Translations under genes and position numbers: made by a program
Notes under the pieces: model-generated
The model's input: only the letters and a program-made list of their open reading frames with translations
Told to the model about the DNA's origin: nothing
Database searches by the model: none
Part shown: piece after piece, positions 1 through 7,955 of the stretch
How the letters are laid out: each line of letters starts with the position of its first letter
Position numbering within the stretch: the stretch's first letter is position 1
From: Bacteroidales bacterium
GTDB taxonomy: Bacteria > Bacteroidota > Bacteroidia > Bacteroidales > Bacteroidaceae
Length of the DNA: 34,690 nucleotides
Direction of reading: 5' to 3'
Assembly (NCBI GenBank): GCA_004557035.1
Contig: SFFB01000023.1
Coordinates: 1-34,690 of the forward strand

Positions 1-1
1 C

Positions 2-1945
2 CCTGACAAGTTTATCGAGGCAGTCAAAGCCATCGCTCCCACCTTCGGCGGCATCAACCTCGAAGACATCAAGGCGCCCGAATGTTTTGAGATAGAGCGC
101 CGTCTCAAAGCCGAACTCGACATCCCCGTGATGCACGACGACCAGCACGGTACGGCGATCATCTCGGCTGCCGGTCTGCTCAACGCCGTAGAGGTGGCAG
201 GCAAAAAACTCGAAGACGTCAAAATCGTCGTCAACGGTGCCGGAGCCGCAGCCATTTCTTGCACACGCCTCTATTGTTCGTTTGGCGCACAGCGCAAAAA
301 CATCGTGATGCTCGACTCCAAAGGCGTCATACGCAGCGACCGCGAGAAACTCACCGAGCAGAAGCGCGAATTTGCCACCGACCGCGACATACACACCCTC
401 GAGGAGGCCGTGAAAGACGCCGATGTCTTTGTCGGTTTGTCCAAGGGCAATGTGCTCACCAAAGATATGGTGCGCTCCATGGCCGCCAACCCCATCATTT
501 TTGCCTTGGCCAATCCCGTGCCCGAGATTTCTTATGAAGATGCCAAAGAGGCCCGTCCCGACGTATTGATGAGTACCGGCCGCACGGACTATCCCAATCA
601 AATCAACAACGTCATTGGTTTCCCCTATATTTTCCGTGGTGCCCTCGACACGGCCGCCAGTGCCATCAACGAAGAGATGAAGTTGGCCGCGGCCCGTGCC
701 ATAGCCGACTTGGCCCGTCGTCCGGTGCCCGACATTGTCAACCGTGCCTACCACGTCCGCAACTTTACCTTTGGTCCCGACTATTTCATTCCCAAACCCG
801 TCGACCCCCGTCTCATCACCGAGGTGTCTATGGCCGTGGCCAAGGCTGCCATGGACAGCGGCGTGGCCCGCAAGCAAATCACCGATTGGAAAGCCTACCG
901 CCATCGTCTGCGTGAGATGATGGGGCAGGAGAGCAAGTTCACCCAGAACCTCTACGATACCGCACGTCTCGACCCGCGCCGCGTGGTTTTTGCAGAAGGC
1001 ACACACCCCACTATGCTCGAGGCCGCCATCCGCGCCAAGGAAGAAGGTATCTGCAAACCTATCCTTTTGGGTAACGATGAGCAAATCAAAAAGATGGCCG
1101 AGGAGATGAAGCTCGACCTCACCGGGGCTGAAATCATCAACCTGCGCACCGACAGCGAGGCACCGCGTCGCCGCCGTTATGCCGAGATTTTGGCCGAAAA
1201 GAAACAACGCGAAGGCTACACCCTCCAAGAGGCCATCGACAAAATGTATGAGCGCAACTATTTCGGCATGATGATGGTAGAGACCGGCGACGCCGACGCG
1301 TTCATCACGGGTCTTTACACGAAATACTCCAACACCATCAAGGTGGCCAAAGAGGTTATCGGCATCCGTCCGGAGTATAAGCACTTCGCCACGATGCACC
1401 TCATCAGTTCCAAAAAAGGTATTTATTTCATTGCCGACACGCTCATCAATCGCCAGCCGGACCGAGACGCTTTGCTCGACATTGCCAAGCTGTCGGCCTC
1501 GACCGTGCGTTTCTTCAACCGTACGCCGGCCATCGCCATGCTCTCTTATTCCAATTTTGGCACCGACGCGGCCGGAAGCCCGGCCGTGGTGCACGAGGTG
1601 GTAGCCAAGATGCAGGAAACCTATCCCGACTTGGCTATCGATGGAGAAATGCAGGTGAATTTTGCGCTCGACCGCGACCTGCGCGACGACAAATATCCCT
1701 TCACCCGCCTCAAGGGCTTGGATGTCAACACGCTCGTGTTCCCCAACCTCACTGCCGCCAATGCGTCTTACAAGATGATTAAGTCGATGGTTGAAGACGG
1801 CGAGGTGGTAGGCCCCATCCAAATGGGACTCAACAAGCCCATACACTTCACCGACTTTGAGTGTAGTGTGCGCGACATTGTCAACATCACCGCCGTGGCC
1901 GTCATTGATGCCATTGTGCAGGAAAAGAAAGACCACGCCGAGTAA
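2..1945 (+). CDS. maeB: NADP-dependent malic enzyme / phosphotransacetylase hybrid (5' end outside window)
   Basis: The reading frame is already open at base 2 and the codons before the first in-frame ATG (128) encode good malic enzyme sequence ending IPVMHDDQHGT, so the gene starts upstream of the window. About 647 residues are visible; MaeB-type hybrids are usually about 760, so roughly 110 N-terminal residues are missing. The malic enzyme part makes pyruvate, CO2 and NADPH from malate; its dinucleotide-binding loop GAGAAA lies near visible residue 79. From about residue 312 onward the protein resembles phosphate acetyl/butyryltransferase (PTA), which in MaeB proteins is usually regulatory rather than catalytic (family knowledge). 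Cytoplasmic. It ends just before a strong hairpin and appears to be the last gene of its transcript. The family call is secure; PTA activity cannot be judged from sequence. Confidence 0.96.
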   Translation, partial: PDKFIEAVKAIAPTFGGINLEDIKAPECFEIERRLKAELDIPVMHDDQHGTAIISAAGLLNAVEVAGKKLEDVKIVVNGAGAAAISCTRLYCSFGAQRKNIVMLDSKGVIRSDREKLTEQKREFATDRDIHTLEEAVKDADVFVGLSKGNVLTKDMVRSMAANPIIFALANPVPEISYEDAKEARPDVLMSTGRTDYPNQINNVIGFPYIFRGALDTAASAINEEMKLAAARAIADLARRPVPDIVNRAYHVRNFTFGPDYFIPKPVDPRLITEVSMAVAKAAMDSGVARKQITDWKAYRHRLREMMGQESKFTQNLYDTARLDPRRVVFAEGTHPTMLEAAIRAKEEGICKPILLGNDEQIKKMAEEMKLDLTGAEIINLRTDSEAPRRRRYAEILAEKKQREGYTLQEAIDKMYERNYFGMMMVETGDADAFITGLYTKYSNTIKVAKEVIGIRPEYKHFATMHLISSKKGIYFIADTLINRQPDRDALLDIAKLSASTVRFFNRTPAIAMLSYSNFGTDAAGSPAVVHEVVAKMQETYPDLAIDGEMQVNFALDRDLRDDKYPFTRLKGLDVNTLVFPNLTAANASYKMIKSMVEDGEVVGPIQMGLNKPIHFTDFECSVRDIVNITAVAVIDAIVQEKKDHAE

Positions 1946-1971
1946 AGCCCGGCTTGAAAAGCATGAAAATG

Positions 1972-2012
1972 CGCCGGCCTCATTCTTCCCTTGGGGGAGA
2001 GTGAGGCCGGCG
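1972..2012 (+). terminator. Hairpin terminator after maeB
   Basis: An 11-bp perfect stem (CGCCGGCCTCA at 1972-1982 with its complement at 2002-2012) lies 26 bases after the maeB stop codon, with further partial pairing in the loop. No clean U-tract follows, so it may stabilise the 3' end or terminate only partly. The remaining bases up to 2145 hold an A/T-rich stretch and no recognisable gene. Confidence 0.6.
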
Positions 2013-2145
2013 GCTTCCAATCAATTTATCAATATGAGAAAAATACTTTTTCTTTTTGTGTGAGCGATTGGGGGACGTTTGGACGGCGCCTGTGCTGGTT
2101 GGGAATGATGGAGTGAGGCGGTGTCGTTTATCCCAGAAGTGTTTT

Positions 2146-2544
2146 TTATTTACCTCGCTTTGGGACGAAGTATGTTTCGTAAACCGGTATGCGATGGAGC
2201 GGGTCGTGGCCGTATTTGTTGTGTCCAATGGTTCCTGCTGTGGTAAAGAGCACTATGCCCCAAACGAGATTGAACACCGGGATGAGCAGGTAGAGCACCT
2301 TCCAGCCCGGCTCGTTGAAGTCGTGCTGCCGGCGGATGGACCAATAAATATAAAGAACCATACAGACCACGCCGTAGATGCGTAGACCGATGCCAAGCGG
2401 AGTCTGCAGCGTCACCGCAGAGTGGAGCGACATGAAACCCAACTCGACATAGCCCCATAAAAGCAACCATGGGATGCACAAGCAGAATAACCTCGTCAAG
2501 TAGCCCAACCTTGTCAACCTTCTCAACATTTTCTTTTTGGACAT
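2146..2544 (-). CDS. DUF805-family small inner-membrane protein
   Basis: A 132-residue protein with three hydrophobic segments (about residues 14-36, 51-69 and 83-102). Between the second and third segments sits RRQHDFNEPGW, and after the third GTIGHNKYGHDP. These match the DUF805 pattern of an Arg-rich RR.HD....GW loop and a C-terminal G..G.N.YG.DP tail. The function of DUF805 proteins is unknown; a role in membrane homeostasis is only a guess. The basic start MSKKKMLRRL fits a cytoplasmic N terminus. The gene follows the mutarotase gene on the same strand by about 100 bases but has its own -7 promoter box at 2600-2607, so separate transcription is possible. A longer overlapping frame up to 2635 was rejected because its residues resemble no family and it would read through the promoter. 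Confidence 0.8.
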   Translation of the reverse strand: MSKKKMLRRLTRLGYLTRLFCLCIPWLLLWGYVELGFMSLHSAVTLQTPLGIGLRIYGVVCMVLYIYWSIRRQHDFNEPGWKVLYLLIPVFNLVWGIVLFTTAGTIGHNKYGHDPLHRIPVYETYFVPKRGK

Positions 2545-2599
2545 AGTCGTGGAAGTTGTTATTTAAGATGGTTTTTGATTGGTGATTGTATTGAATACG

Positions 2600-2607
2600 C
2601 AAAGTTA
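2600..2607 (-). promoter_or_regulatory. Bacteroidetes -7 box for the DUF805 gene
   Basis: The minus strand reads TAACTTTG, an exact match to TAnnTTTG. Initiation would fall near 2595, giving a leader of about 50 bases. No good -33 TTTG is seen at the usual distance. Confidence 0.5.
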
Positions 2608-2643
2608 CATCAAAAAACTGAGTTAATCTGCTCACCCCCCCGT

Positions 2644-3753
2644 TTAAGGATTTTTAACCATGTCCACTATGTCGATGGCCGTAATTTGCGGAGAGCGGAT
2701 ACCCGGTTTGGTTTCACCGCAAATCATATAAAGGCGGTGGCCGTCGGTGGTGATGATGCCGCCGGCACGGGCCAGTCGGGCGTCGGTCAGGGTGGCTTGC
2801 CAGCGGCCGTTGCTCGTGTGGAGTGCCCACAGGCAGTCGTTGAAGCCATACCACTGCGGCGGTTGCTTGAGGTAGTCGGCCGGAGCATGCCCCTCGACAG
2901 CTTGGCAGAAGAGGTCGGGATTGACCCCACCGGCCACGTAGACGGTCTCTCCCAAGGCCACAGACGTGGCGCCCACCAATCCGCGCCTGCGGCATCCCGG
3001 TCGTTTGGGCAGCCGGCCTTGGCGGTGCCACCGGTTGCTCTCGGGCCTATAGACCAAAATCTCTTCGGGCAAGATGCAGCGCCGTTTGTCTTTGTCAAAA
3101 TAAAAACCGCCCATTAGGAACAGCGCCTTGCCGTCTGTGGCGAGGACGGGTTGCAGGCGCGGCGTGCCGGGATAGTCTTTCAGTCGTTCCCAGCCGACGG
3201 ATGAGTCGAGGCGGAGTCGGTAAAGCCCGCACTGGCCGCCGTCTTGTTCGCCGCCACAAGCGTAGACGGCGTTCCCCAGTGCCACCGCGCAGCCCTCGGC
3301 CATTTTCACCGGCAGCGGTGGCAGGCTTTCGATGGTGCCTGTCTGGGAGTTGATGATGAATGTCTTGCAGCTCATCCCTCGCGGCGTGCGTCCGCCGATG
3401 CACACGAGGCCTTGCTCTGTCGCGGCTATGGCGCCATAGGCCAGACTGTCGGGCAGTGGCGGCAGGGTGTCCCAAGTGGAGGCTTCGGGCCGCTCTGGGT
3501 TGAGGCGCAGCCGATAGACCTTGTCGTAAAACACCTTTTTGCCCCCTTCGGCCGCCGGCACGTTGGGAAAATTGCAACCACCGGCCACGAGCAGCCCCTG
3601 CGGCGTCTGTCCGGCAAATGGCGCCGAAACGCCCATCGGGTCGGGGTGGGGCGGGAGAGAGACTATGGCCGTCTGGGCCGTGAGGCTGAGCGAGCTAAAC
3701 CAGCCGGCCAACAGGCTGAGCGAAAACGAGAGCGGGTGGAGCAGGTGTTTCAT
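2644..3753 (-). CDS. nanM: Secreted cyclically permuted mutarotase (NanM-type N-acetylneuraminate epimerase)
   Basis: A 369-residue protein with an N-terminal signal peptide (hydrophobic stretch SLLAGWFSSLSLTAQ, cleavage probably after about residue 27). The mature part is a six-bladed Kelch-type propeller: repeated blade motifs such as LLVAGGCNFP, LVCIGGRTP, VYACGGEQDGG, LFLMGGFY, VYVAGGVNPD and LYMICGETKPG. This is the pattern of the cyclically permuted mutarotase family that contains NanM, which speeds conversion of alpha- to beta-sialic acid in the periplasm so that it can be taken up. The length is typical. The other sialic acid genes are 6 kb away (9485-13334) on the same strand, separated by unrelated genes, so this gene is probably regulated separately. 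A one-mismatch -7 box (TATCTTAG, 3796-3803) precedes it. The specific substrate is inferred from family and genome context. Confidence 0.85.
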   Translation of the reverse strand: MKHLLHPLSFSLSLLAGWFSSLSLTAQTAIVSLPPHPDPMGVSAPFAGQTPQGLLVAGGCNFPNVPAAEGGKKVFYDKVYRLRLNPERPEASTWDTLPPLPDSLAYGAIAATEQGLVCIGGRTPRGMSCKTFIINSQTGTIESLPPLPVKMAEGCAVALGNAVYACGGEQDGGQCGLYRLRLDSSVGWERLKDYPGTPRLQPVLATDGKALFLMGGFYFDKDKRRCILPEEILVYRPESNRWHRQGRLPKRPGCRRRGLVGATSVALGETVYVAGGVNPDLFCQAVEGHAPADYLKQPPQWYGFNDCLWALHTSNGRWQATLTDARLARAGGIITTDGHRLYMICGETKPGIRSPQITAIDIVDMVKNP

Positions 3754-3910
3754 AAGGCAAATCCAAAAGGCCCGAGGGCGTGGTGAATGGTTGGGCTAAG
3801 ATACGAAATACCGCCGACATCGGCCTCAAAACCGTCTGTTTTTACCCTTCGGCCTTTCGGCTCAGTTCAAATGCGGGCTTGATGATGACAGATCATTACC
3901 CGTTTTTCTC

Positions 3911-4137
3911 AAAAAACTTTTCGTCGCGCCCTGCAGGCTCAAATAATCGGCGCGAATAGGCCAAAAATGTCGGCGCTGCCGGCTTGTTTTTCACTATGTC
4001 GCATCCCGGTCTTCTTGTCATAAGGACAGAATTTCCTGCCATAAGCCCCGTGAAAACTGTCCTTAGGCCCGTCGGGCCCGCGAAAACAAAAAAAGAGGCC
4101 GTCGGGCCTCTGCTTCTTCCTTCCTGTCTCGAAGATA
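3911..4137. repeat. Dispersed intergenic element, copy A (beside tRNA-Ser)
   Basis: About 230 bases that align by eye with 16216-16444. Reading on the plus strand: an AAAAAACTTT..CG block (3911 on), tandem 21-base units (4020-4040 starting ATAAGGACAG, 4041-4061 starting ATAAGCCCCG, 4062-4082 starting CTTAGGCCCG), seven A residues, the stem GAGGCC-GTCG-GGCCTC (4095-4110), a pyrimidine tract, and a -7-like box whose minus strand is TATCTTCG (4130-4137). TAAGGACAG at 4021-4029 is also an inverted repeat of CTGTCCTTA at 4057-4065. No coding gene is convincing between 3754 and 4226; before 3911 only low-complexity sequence is seen. Confidence 0.55.
4088..4110 (-). terminator. Intrinsic terminator inside element copy A (minus strand)
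   Basis: On the minus strand the stem GAGGCC-CGAC-GGCCTC is followed at once by seven U. It is the second terminator after tRNA-Ser, which already has its own at 4159-4201. This suggests it serves a separate short transcript starting near the box at 4130-4137. Confidence 0.7.
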
Positions 4138-4158
4138 CCGGTTTGGTGGCATCCCGAA

Positions 4159-4201
4159 AAAGACAGAAACGACCGGCGTCTCTCAATACGCCGGCCGTTT
4201 C
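4159..4201 (-). terminator. tRNA-Ser terminator
   Basis: A 14-bp stem with one mismatch (4166-4179 with 4188-4201) and an 8-base loop. On the minus strand it is followed by TGTCTTTTTC. It lies 25 bases downstream of the tRNA 3' end. Confidence 0.75.
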
Positions 4202-4226
4202 CTTACAAAGTTTTGCACAAAATTTG

Positions 4227-4314
4227 CGGAGAGAACAGGATTCGAACCTGCGAGCCGGTTTTGCCGGCTACACGCTTTCCAGGCGTGCCTCTTCAACCAC
4301 TCGAGCACCTCTCC
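4227..4314 (-). tRNA. tRNA-Ser (anticodon GGA)
   Basis: The minus strand folds as an 88-base class II tRNA: acceptor GGAGAGG pairs with TCTCTCC (last pair G-U), anticodon loop CTGGAAA, a long variable arm (AGCCGGCAAAACCGGCT) and the T-loop GGTTCGAATCC. The discriminator is G, and the 3' CCA is not encoded. The anticodon GGA reads UCC and UCU serine codons. Confidence 0.96.
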
Positions 4315-4342
4315 AATAAGGTGATTGTGTCTTAATCGGCTG

Positions 4343-4373
4343 CAAAGTTAATCATTTTTTCAGAAAAACGAAA
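4343..4373 (-). promoter_or_regulatory. tRNA-Ser promoter
   Basis: The minus strand has -7 TAACTTTG (4343-4350), an exact TAnnTTTG match, with TTTC (4370-4373) 19 bases upstream as a one-mismatch -33 element. Initiation near 4338 leaves a precursor leader of about 24 bases. Confidence 0.65.
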
Positions 4374-4403
4374 CTTTCGCGCCTTTATCGTCGGCTGCTC
4401 ACG

Positions 4404-5489
4404 TCAATCGTGTTCTCCCTCAGCCGCCGAGCGCGCAATGTAGGCCTTGTAATATTTCAGGCCAATCGTGGCGACGGGCAGGGCCATGATGAGGCCGCCA
4501 ATGCCACCCACGGCGGCGCCGATGGAGAGCGTCAGAAGGATGACTGCAGGCGACAAACCCATGATTTGGCCCATCACACGGGGCGTGATGACCGTGTCTT
4601 GAATGACCTGAACCACAATGTAGACCGACAGTAAGGCGACCATGAGCAACCAGAAGTTGTCGCCCGTCTCGGCGGCGCGGAGCATGGCCAGCAAGGCACC
4701 GGGCACGATGCCCAACACCTGCAGATAGGGCACAAAACTAATAATGCCGATGAAGCAACCCAAGGCCACGGGCATGGGGAAACCCACGACGAGCAGGCCG
4801 AGAGTGAACATCACGCAATTGCTCAAGGCAATGATAAACTGACCGCGGAAGTAGCCACACATATAATAGGCCACGTCGTGAAGCAGTTGCGACGCCGCAG
4901 GACGCCAGCGCCGGGGCACCAGTTCGTGCCACGTTTGCGTGTAGTGCTTGAAGTCGAGCAGAAGAAAAAACAGATAGAGCAGGGCGATGAGCGACGAGAT
5001 GATGTTGAGCAAAACCGTGGCCGCCGACGACACAATGCCCCACACGCCCGGCAGCGTGGCTTTCAGCATGTCCGTGAACTCACCCGACTGGATGAATGTC
5101 TCAATCTCTTTCTTGTCTATGTTGGCCTCAAAAAAATCTCTCAACATGTCGGGGATGCTGGCATCGGTCGCGCTGCCCTTGAAATAGTGGATGACCACCT
5201 CTTTGAGGTTGCCCATCTCGCTCACCATAGGCGGGATGCACAGCCACAGCAGTCCGGCCACCACGGCCAACGCCAAGACAATGGTCAGCACGGCGCAGAG
5301 CCAGCGGAAACGCAGACGGCACGTGTGTTGCAGGAAGTCGCACACCGGCATAAGCAGGTAGGCCGCCACCACGGCCACCATAAACGGAATGAGCACAAAA
5401 CTCAGGTAGTTGAACACCAGCCAGACGCAAACAAGCGCTGCCACGACAATGAGCAGCCGCGCAAAACGGTCGAATGTGATAGTTTTCAA
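4404..5489 (-). CDS. AI-2E-family (PerM/YdiK-type) membrane permease
   Basis: About 361 residues with roughly eight hydrophobic segments: a pair near the N terminus (RLLIVVAALVCVWLVFNYL and FVLIPFMVAVVAAYLLMPV), one after CRLRFRWLC, a long loop with amphipathic helices (about residues 95-150), then a cluster ending VILLTLSIGAAVGGIGGLIMALPVA. This is the AI-2E transporter (DUF20) layout; most members have no proven substrate, so the quorum-sensing name should not be taken literally. I chose the TTG at 5489 (MKTITFDRFARLL...), which fits the usual family start. A TTG at 5519 lies within a few bases of the predicted transcription start from the box at 5522-5529. The gene is divergent from rsmI. 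Confidence 0.88.
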   Translation of the reverse strand: MKTITFDRFARLLIVVAALVCVWLVFNYLSFVLIPFMVAVVAAYLLMPVCDFLQHTCRLRFRWLCAVLTIVLALAVVAGLLWLCIPPMVSEMGNLKEVVIHYFKGSATDASIPDMLRDFFEANIDKKEIETFIQSGEFTDMLKATLPGVWGIVSSAATVLLNIISSLIALLYLFFLLLDFKHYTQTWHELVPRRWRPAASQLLHDVAYYMCGYFRGQFIIALSNCVMFTLGLLVVGFPMPVALGCFIGIISFVPYLQVLGIVPGALLAMLRAAETGDNFWLLMVALLSVYIVVQVIQDTVITPRVMGQIMGLSPAVILLTLSIGAAVGGIGGLIMALPVATIGLKYYKAYIARSAAEGEHD

Positions 5490-5521
5490 TTTTTTGTGAA
5501 ATAGACGTTTACAAGACAAGG

Positions 5522-5552
5522 CAAAGGTAGCCCATCATGTGAAAAGAGCAAA
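5522..5552 (-). promoter_or_regulatory. Promoter of the AI-2E-family permease gene
   Basis: The minus strand has -33 TTTG (5549-5552), a 19-base spacer and -7 TACCTTTG (5522-5529), a full Bacteroidetes sigma-ABfr consensus. Initiation near 5517 supports translation from the TTG at 5489. Confidence 0.75.
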
Positions 5553-5590
5553 ATATTACACCCCGCAAGTCAATAAAAACGCCCCTTTTG

Positions 5591-5622
5591 TTTGTATTGC
5601 CACTTATAATTCCATATTTTTG
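5591..5622 (+). promoter_or_regulatory. Promoter of rsmI
   Basis: TTTG (5591-5594), a 20-base spacer and TATTTTTG (5615-5622) match the consensus exactly. The predicted start of transcription is at or within a few bases of the rsmI ATG at 5627, which implies a leaderless or nearly leaderless mRNA. It is back to back with the permease promoter. Confidence 0.75.
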
Positions 5623-5626
5623 CACT

Positions 5627-6352
5627 ATGGGAATGCTTTACTTGGTGCCCACTCCCGTAGGAAATCTCGACGACATCACCCTGCGCGCCCTTAAGGTGCT
5701 CAAAGAGGCCGACCTGATTCTGGCCGAAGACACGCGGACTTCGGGACTCTTGCTGGCACACTACGACATCAAAAACAAACTCTGCGCTCACCACAAATTC
5801 AATGAGCACCAGACGGCCGAGGCCTTTGCTGCCCGTATGGCTGCCGGCGAAGTGATGGCGCTGGTCACCGATGCCGGTACACCATGCATTTCCGACCCGG
5901 GCTTTATGCTCGTGCGGGCCTGCGTAGCCAGAGACGTGGAGGTGCAGTGCCTGCCTGGCGCCACAGCCTTCGTGCCTGCCATTGCCGCCTCGGGCATCCC
6001 CTGCGAACGCTTCACCTTCGAAGGCTTCCTCCCGCAGAAAAAAGGACGTGCCACCCGACTCGAAGAGCTCAAAGGCGAAACGCGCACCATGATATTCTAT
6101 GAGTCGCCACACCGCCTGCTCAAAACTCTCACACAGTTTGCCGAAACCTTCGGGCCCGACCGACACATCTCCGTGCGCCGCGAAATCTCCAAACTCCACG
6201 AGCAAGGCGTCAACGGCACCATCGCCGACGCCGTGGCACACTTCACCGACAACGCCCCGAGAGGCGAATTTGTCATCGTCGTCGAAGGCGCCGACACACC
6301 CAAACAGGCCGCACGCAAACAGCGCCGCCAAGAGCGCGAAGAAAACGCCTGA
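5627..6352 (+). CDS. rsmI: 16S rRNA (cytidine-1402-2'-O)-methyltransferase
   Basis: A 241-residue SAM-dependent tetrapyrrole-methylase-fold enzyme that adds the 2'-O-methyl group at C1402 of 16S rRNA in the decoding centre. The N terminus LYLVPTPVGNLDDITLRAL and the following AEDTRTSGLLL are RsmI signatures. ALVTDAGTPCISDPG, LPGATAFVPAIAASG and FEGFLPQKKGR follow in family order, with ISVRREISKLHE in the C-terminal half. The start at 5627 fits family length; an upstream TTG at 5588 lies inside the promoter and was rejected. The C terminus is Arg-rich (RKQRRQEREENA). It is first in a unit with two lipoprotein genes ending at the terminator near 7990. Confidence 0.96.
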   Translation: MGMLYLVPTPVGNLDDITLRALKVLKEADLILAEDTRTSGLLLAHYDIKNKLCAHHKFNEHQTAEAFAARMAAGEVMALVTDAGTPCISDPGFMLVRACVARDVEVQCLPGATAFVPAIAASGIPCERFTFEGFLPQKKGRATRLEELKGETRTMIFYESPHRLLKTLTQFAETFGPDRHISVRREISKLHEQGVNGTIADAVAHFTDNAPRGEFVIVVEGADTPKQAARKQRRQEREENA

Positions 6353-6395
6353 ACCATCCCCGATAACCTCACTTCCTTCCTATATCATATTCCAC

Positions 6396-7262
6396 ATGAA
6401 AAAGATAACCATAGTAGCCATAGCCGCTGCCCTCGTGCTTGGCGGTTGCCAGACCAAAAGAGAAAAAGAAAACGCTGAAGACCCCTCGCAGCATAAGATT
6501 GACTCTCTGCAGCGCGTGATCGAACAGAGCAACACCGAGTCGAAAGACCTTGCAGCTACCATACAGCAAATACGCGACGGTTTCAGACAAATCAATGAGG
6601 CCGAGGGACGCGTCACCATGGAGCAGACAGAAGGCTCAGACCAGCAGGCCATTCTTGAAAACATGACCTTCATACAGAATGCACTGAGCAAAAACAAGGC
6701 GCTTATCGCCGAACTCCGCCAGCAACTGCGCAACGCCAACAAAACCAACAAAGAGGCCAAGGCTGCCTATGAGGCCATGGTCGAGGAGTTTAACCATCAA
6801 CTCGAAAACAAGGCCGCCGAAATCGAAAACTTGCGCAAACAACTCGCCGAAAAGGACATCAAGATTGCAGCACAAGACGAGCAAATCGACCAACTCAACA
6901 ACAACGTCGAGGACCTTACCCACCAAAACCAGGAAAAAGCCCGCACCGTCGAGGCACAAGACCAGAAGATACACACCGCTTGGTATGTCTTCGGCACCAA
7001 AAAGGAACTGCGCGACCAAAACATCCTGCAAAACGGAGACGTCTTGCGCTCTTCCAATTTCAATAAGGAATATTTTACTCAACTGGACATCCGCGTGACC
7101 AAGAAAATTCCGCTCTATTCCAAAAAAGCAGAAATTCTCACCAATCATCCGGCCAGTTCCTACTCGCTTGAGAAAGACGCCCAAGACATGCTTGTCTTGC
7201 GCATCACCGACGCCGAAAGTTTCTGGAGCGTCAGTCGCTACCTCGTCATCCAAGTAAAATAA
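6396..7262 (+). CDS. Coiled-coil lipoprotein, function unknown
   Basis: A 288-residue protein with a lipoprotein signal peptide (MKKITIVAIAAALVLGGC; lipobox LGGC, lipidated Cys18). Residues about 30-195 are a long charged coiled coil (SLQRVIEQSNTESKDLAATI, then a run of Lys/Glu/Gln heptads through IAAQDEQIDQLNNNVEDLTH). The C-terminal ~95 residues form a compact domain (YVFGTKKELRDQNIL ... SYSLEKDAQDMLVLRITD), probably periplasmic. No enzyme motif is visible. It begins 43 bases after rsmI and is followed 7 bases later by another lipoprotein gene, so the two are probably co-transcribed. The layout suggests a spacer or scaffold at the outer membrane or peptidoglycan. The start at 6396 is set by the signal peptide; a longer in-frame start inside rsmI has no support. 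Confidence 0.85.
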   Translation: MKKITIVAIAAALVLGGCQTKREKENAEDPSQHKIDSLQRVIEQSNTESKDLAATIQQIRDGFRQINEAEGRVTMEQTEGSDQQAILENMTFIQNALSKNKALIAELRQQLRNANKTNKEAKAAYEAMVEEFNHQLENKAAEIENLRKQLAEKDIKIAAQDEQIDQLNNNVEDLTHQNQEKARTVEAQDQKIHTAWYVFGTKKELRDQNILQNGDVLRSSNFNKEYFTQLDIRVTKKIPLYSKKAEILTNHPASSYSLEKDAQDMLVLRITDAESFWSVSRYLVIQVK

Positions 7263-7269
7263 CCCTACT

Positions 7270-7914
7270 ATGAGAAAGACCCTCGCTTTTGCCCTTATGG
7301 CTTTGTTGCTTGGCAGCTGCTCTTATCAGCAGTATGGCGGCACCGTGGCCGGCTCCTACCTCGGCGGTATGCTGGGGTCGAGCATTGGCGGCATTGCAGG
7401 CGGATGGCGCGGACACGAGATTGGCACAGCCGTCGGTATGGTGGCTGGTGGCGTCATCGGTGCCGCTGCCACGGCCGACCGCTCTGAGCGCCAATCGACC
7501 AAAGACTACGGCTACGACGAGATGTCATACGGCCGGCGCCCGGCGGCAGAGACCTATGCCCCGGCCAACACCGCATGGGACTATCTCGAAGTGACCAACC
7601 TCCACTTCAAAGACGCCAACGGCAACCAGAGACTTGACCGCCGCGAGCACGCAGTCATCGTGATGGACATTTACAACCGCGGAGACCGCACACTCTATAA
7701 CATCGCGCCCAACGTGACTTGCTCCAACAAAAAAGTCATCGTTTCGCCCACGGCCATCTTTAGCGAATTGCCGTCGGGAGAGGGCTTCAGATATACCGTA
7801 GAGGTCATCGCACCGGCCAAGTGGAAAGAAGACCAGGTGGTCTTCAGCGTGGCCTTTGGCGAGAAAAAGAAAAAAGTGACGGCCAAGACTTTCCGCCTGC
7901 GCACAGGCCATTAA
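7270..7914 (+). CDS. Glycine-zipper lipoprotein with EF-hand-like loop
   Basis: A 214-residue protein. The signal MRKTLAFALMALLLGSC gives lipidated Cys17. Residues about 22-68 are a glycine zipper (GGTVAGSYLGGMLGSSIGG, then GTAVGMVAGGVIGAA), a membrane-inserting pattern seen in outer-membrane lipoproteins. Residues 115-126 read DANGNQRLDRRE, which fits the 12-residue EF-hand loop (D1, N3, N5, L8, D9, E12). The rest resembles a beta-sandwich domain (VIVMDIYNRGDRTLYNIAPN). I infer a calcium-binding envelope lipoprotein; no specific function is known to me. It is last in the rsmI unit and is followed by a hairpin terminator at 7956-7992. Confidence 0.85.
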   Translation: MRKTLAFALMALLLGSCSYQQYGGTVAGSYLGGMLGSSIGGIAGGWRGHEIGTAVGMVAGGVIGAAATADRSERQSTKDYGYDEMSYGRRPAAETYAPANTAWDYLEVTNLHFKDANGNQRLDRREHAVIVMDIYNRGDRTLYNIAPNVTCSNKKVIVSPTAIFSELPSGEGFRYTVEVIAPAKWKEDQVVFSVAFGEKKKKVTAKTFRLRTGH

Positions 7915-7955
7915 TCCGTGACGCCGGCCGTGTAATAATCATCAGAAATAGTGGT

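Noticed and set aside
3822..3900. Possible further extension of the repeat element toward nanM
   Set aside because: Only short shared words (CCTTTCGG and similar) with the region after thrA; not enough to claim homology.
4404..5519. Quorum-sensing autoinducer-2 transporter
   Set aside because: The AI-2E family name rests on one early report; most members have no such role and no lux-type genes are nearby.
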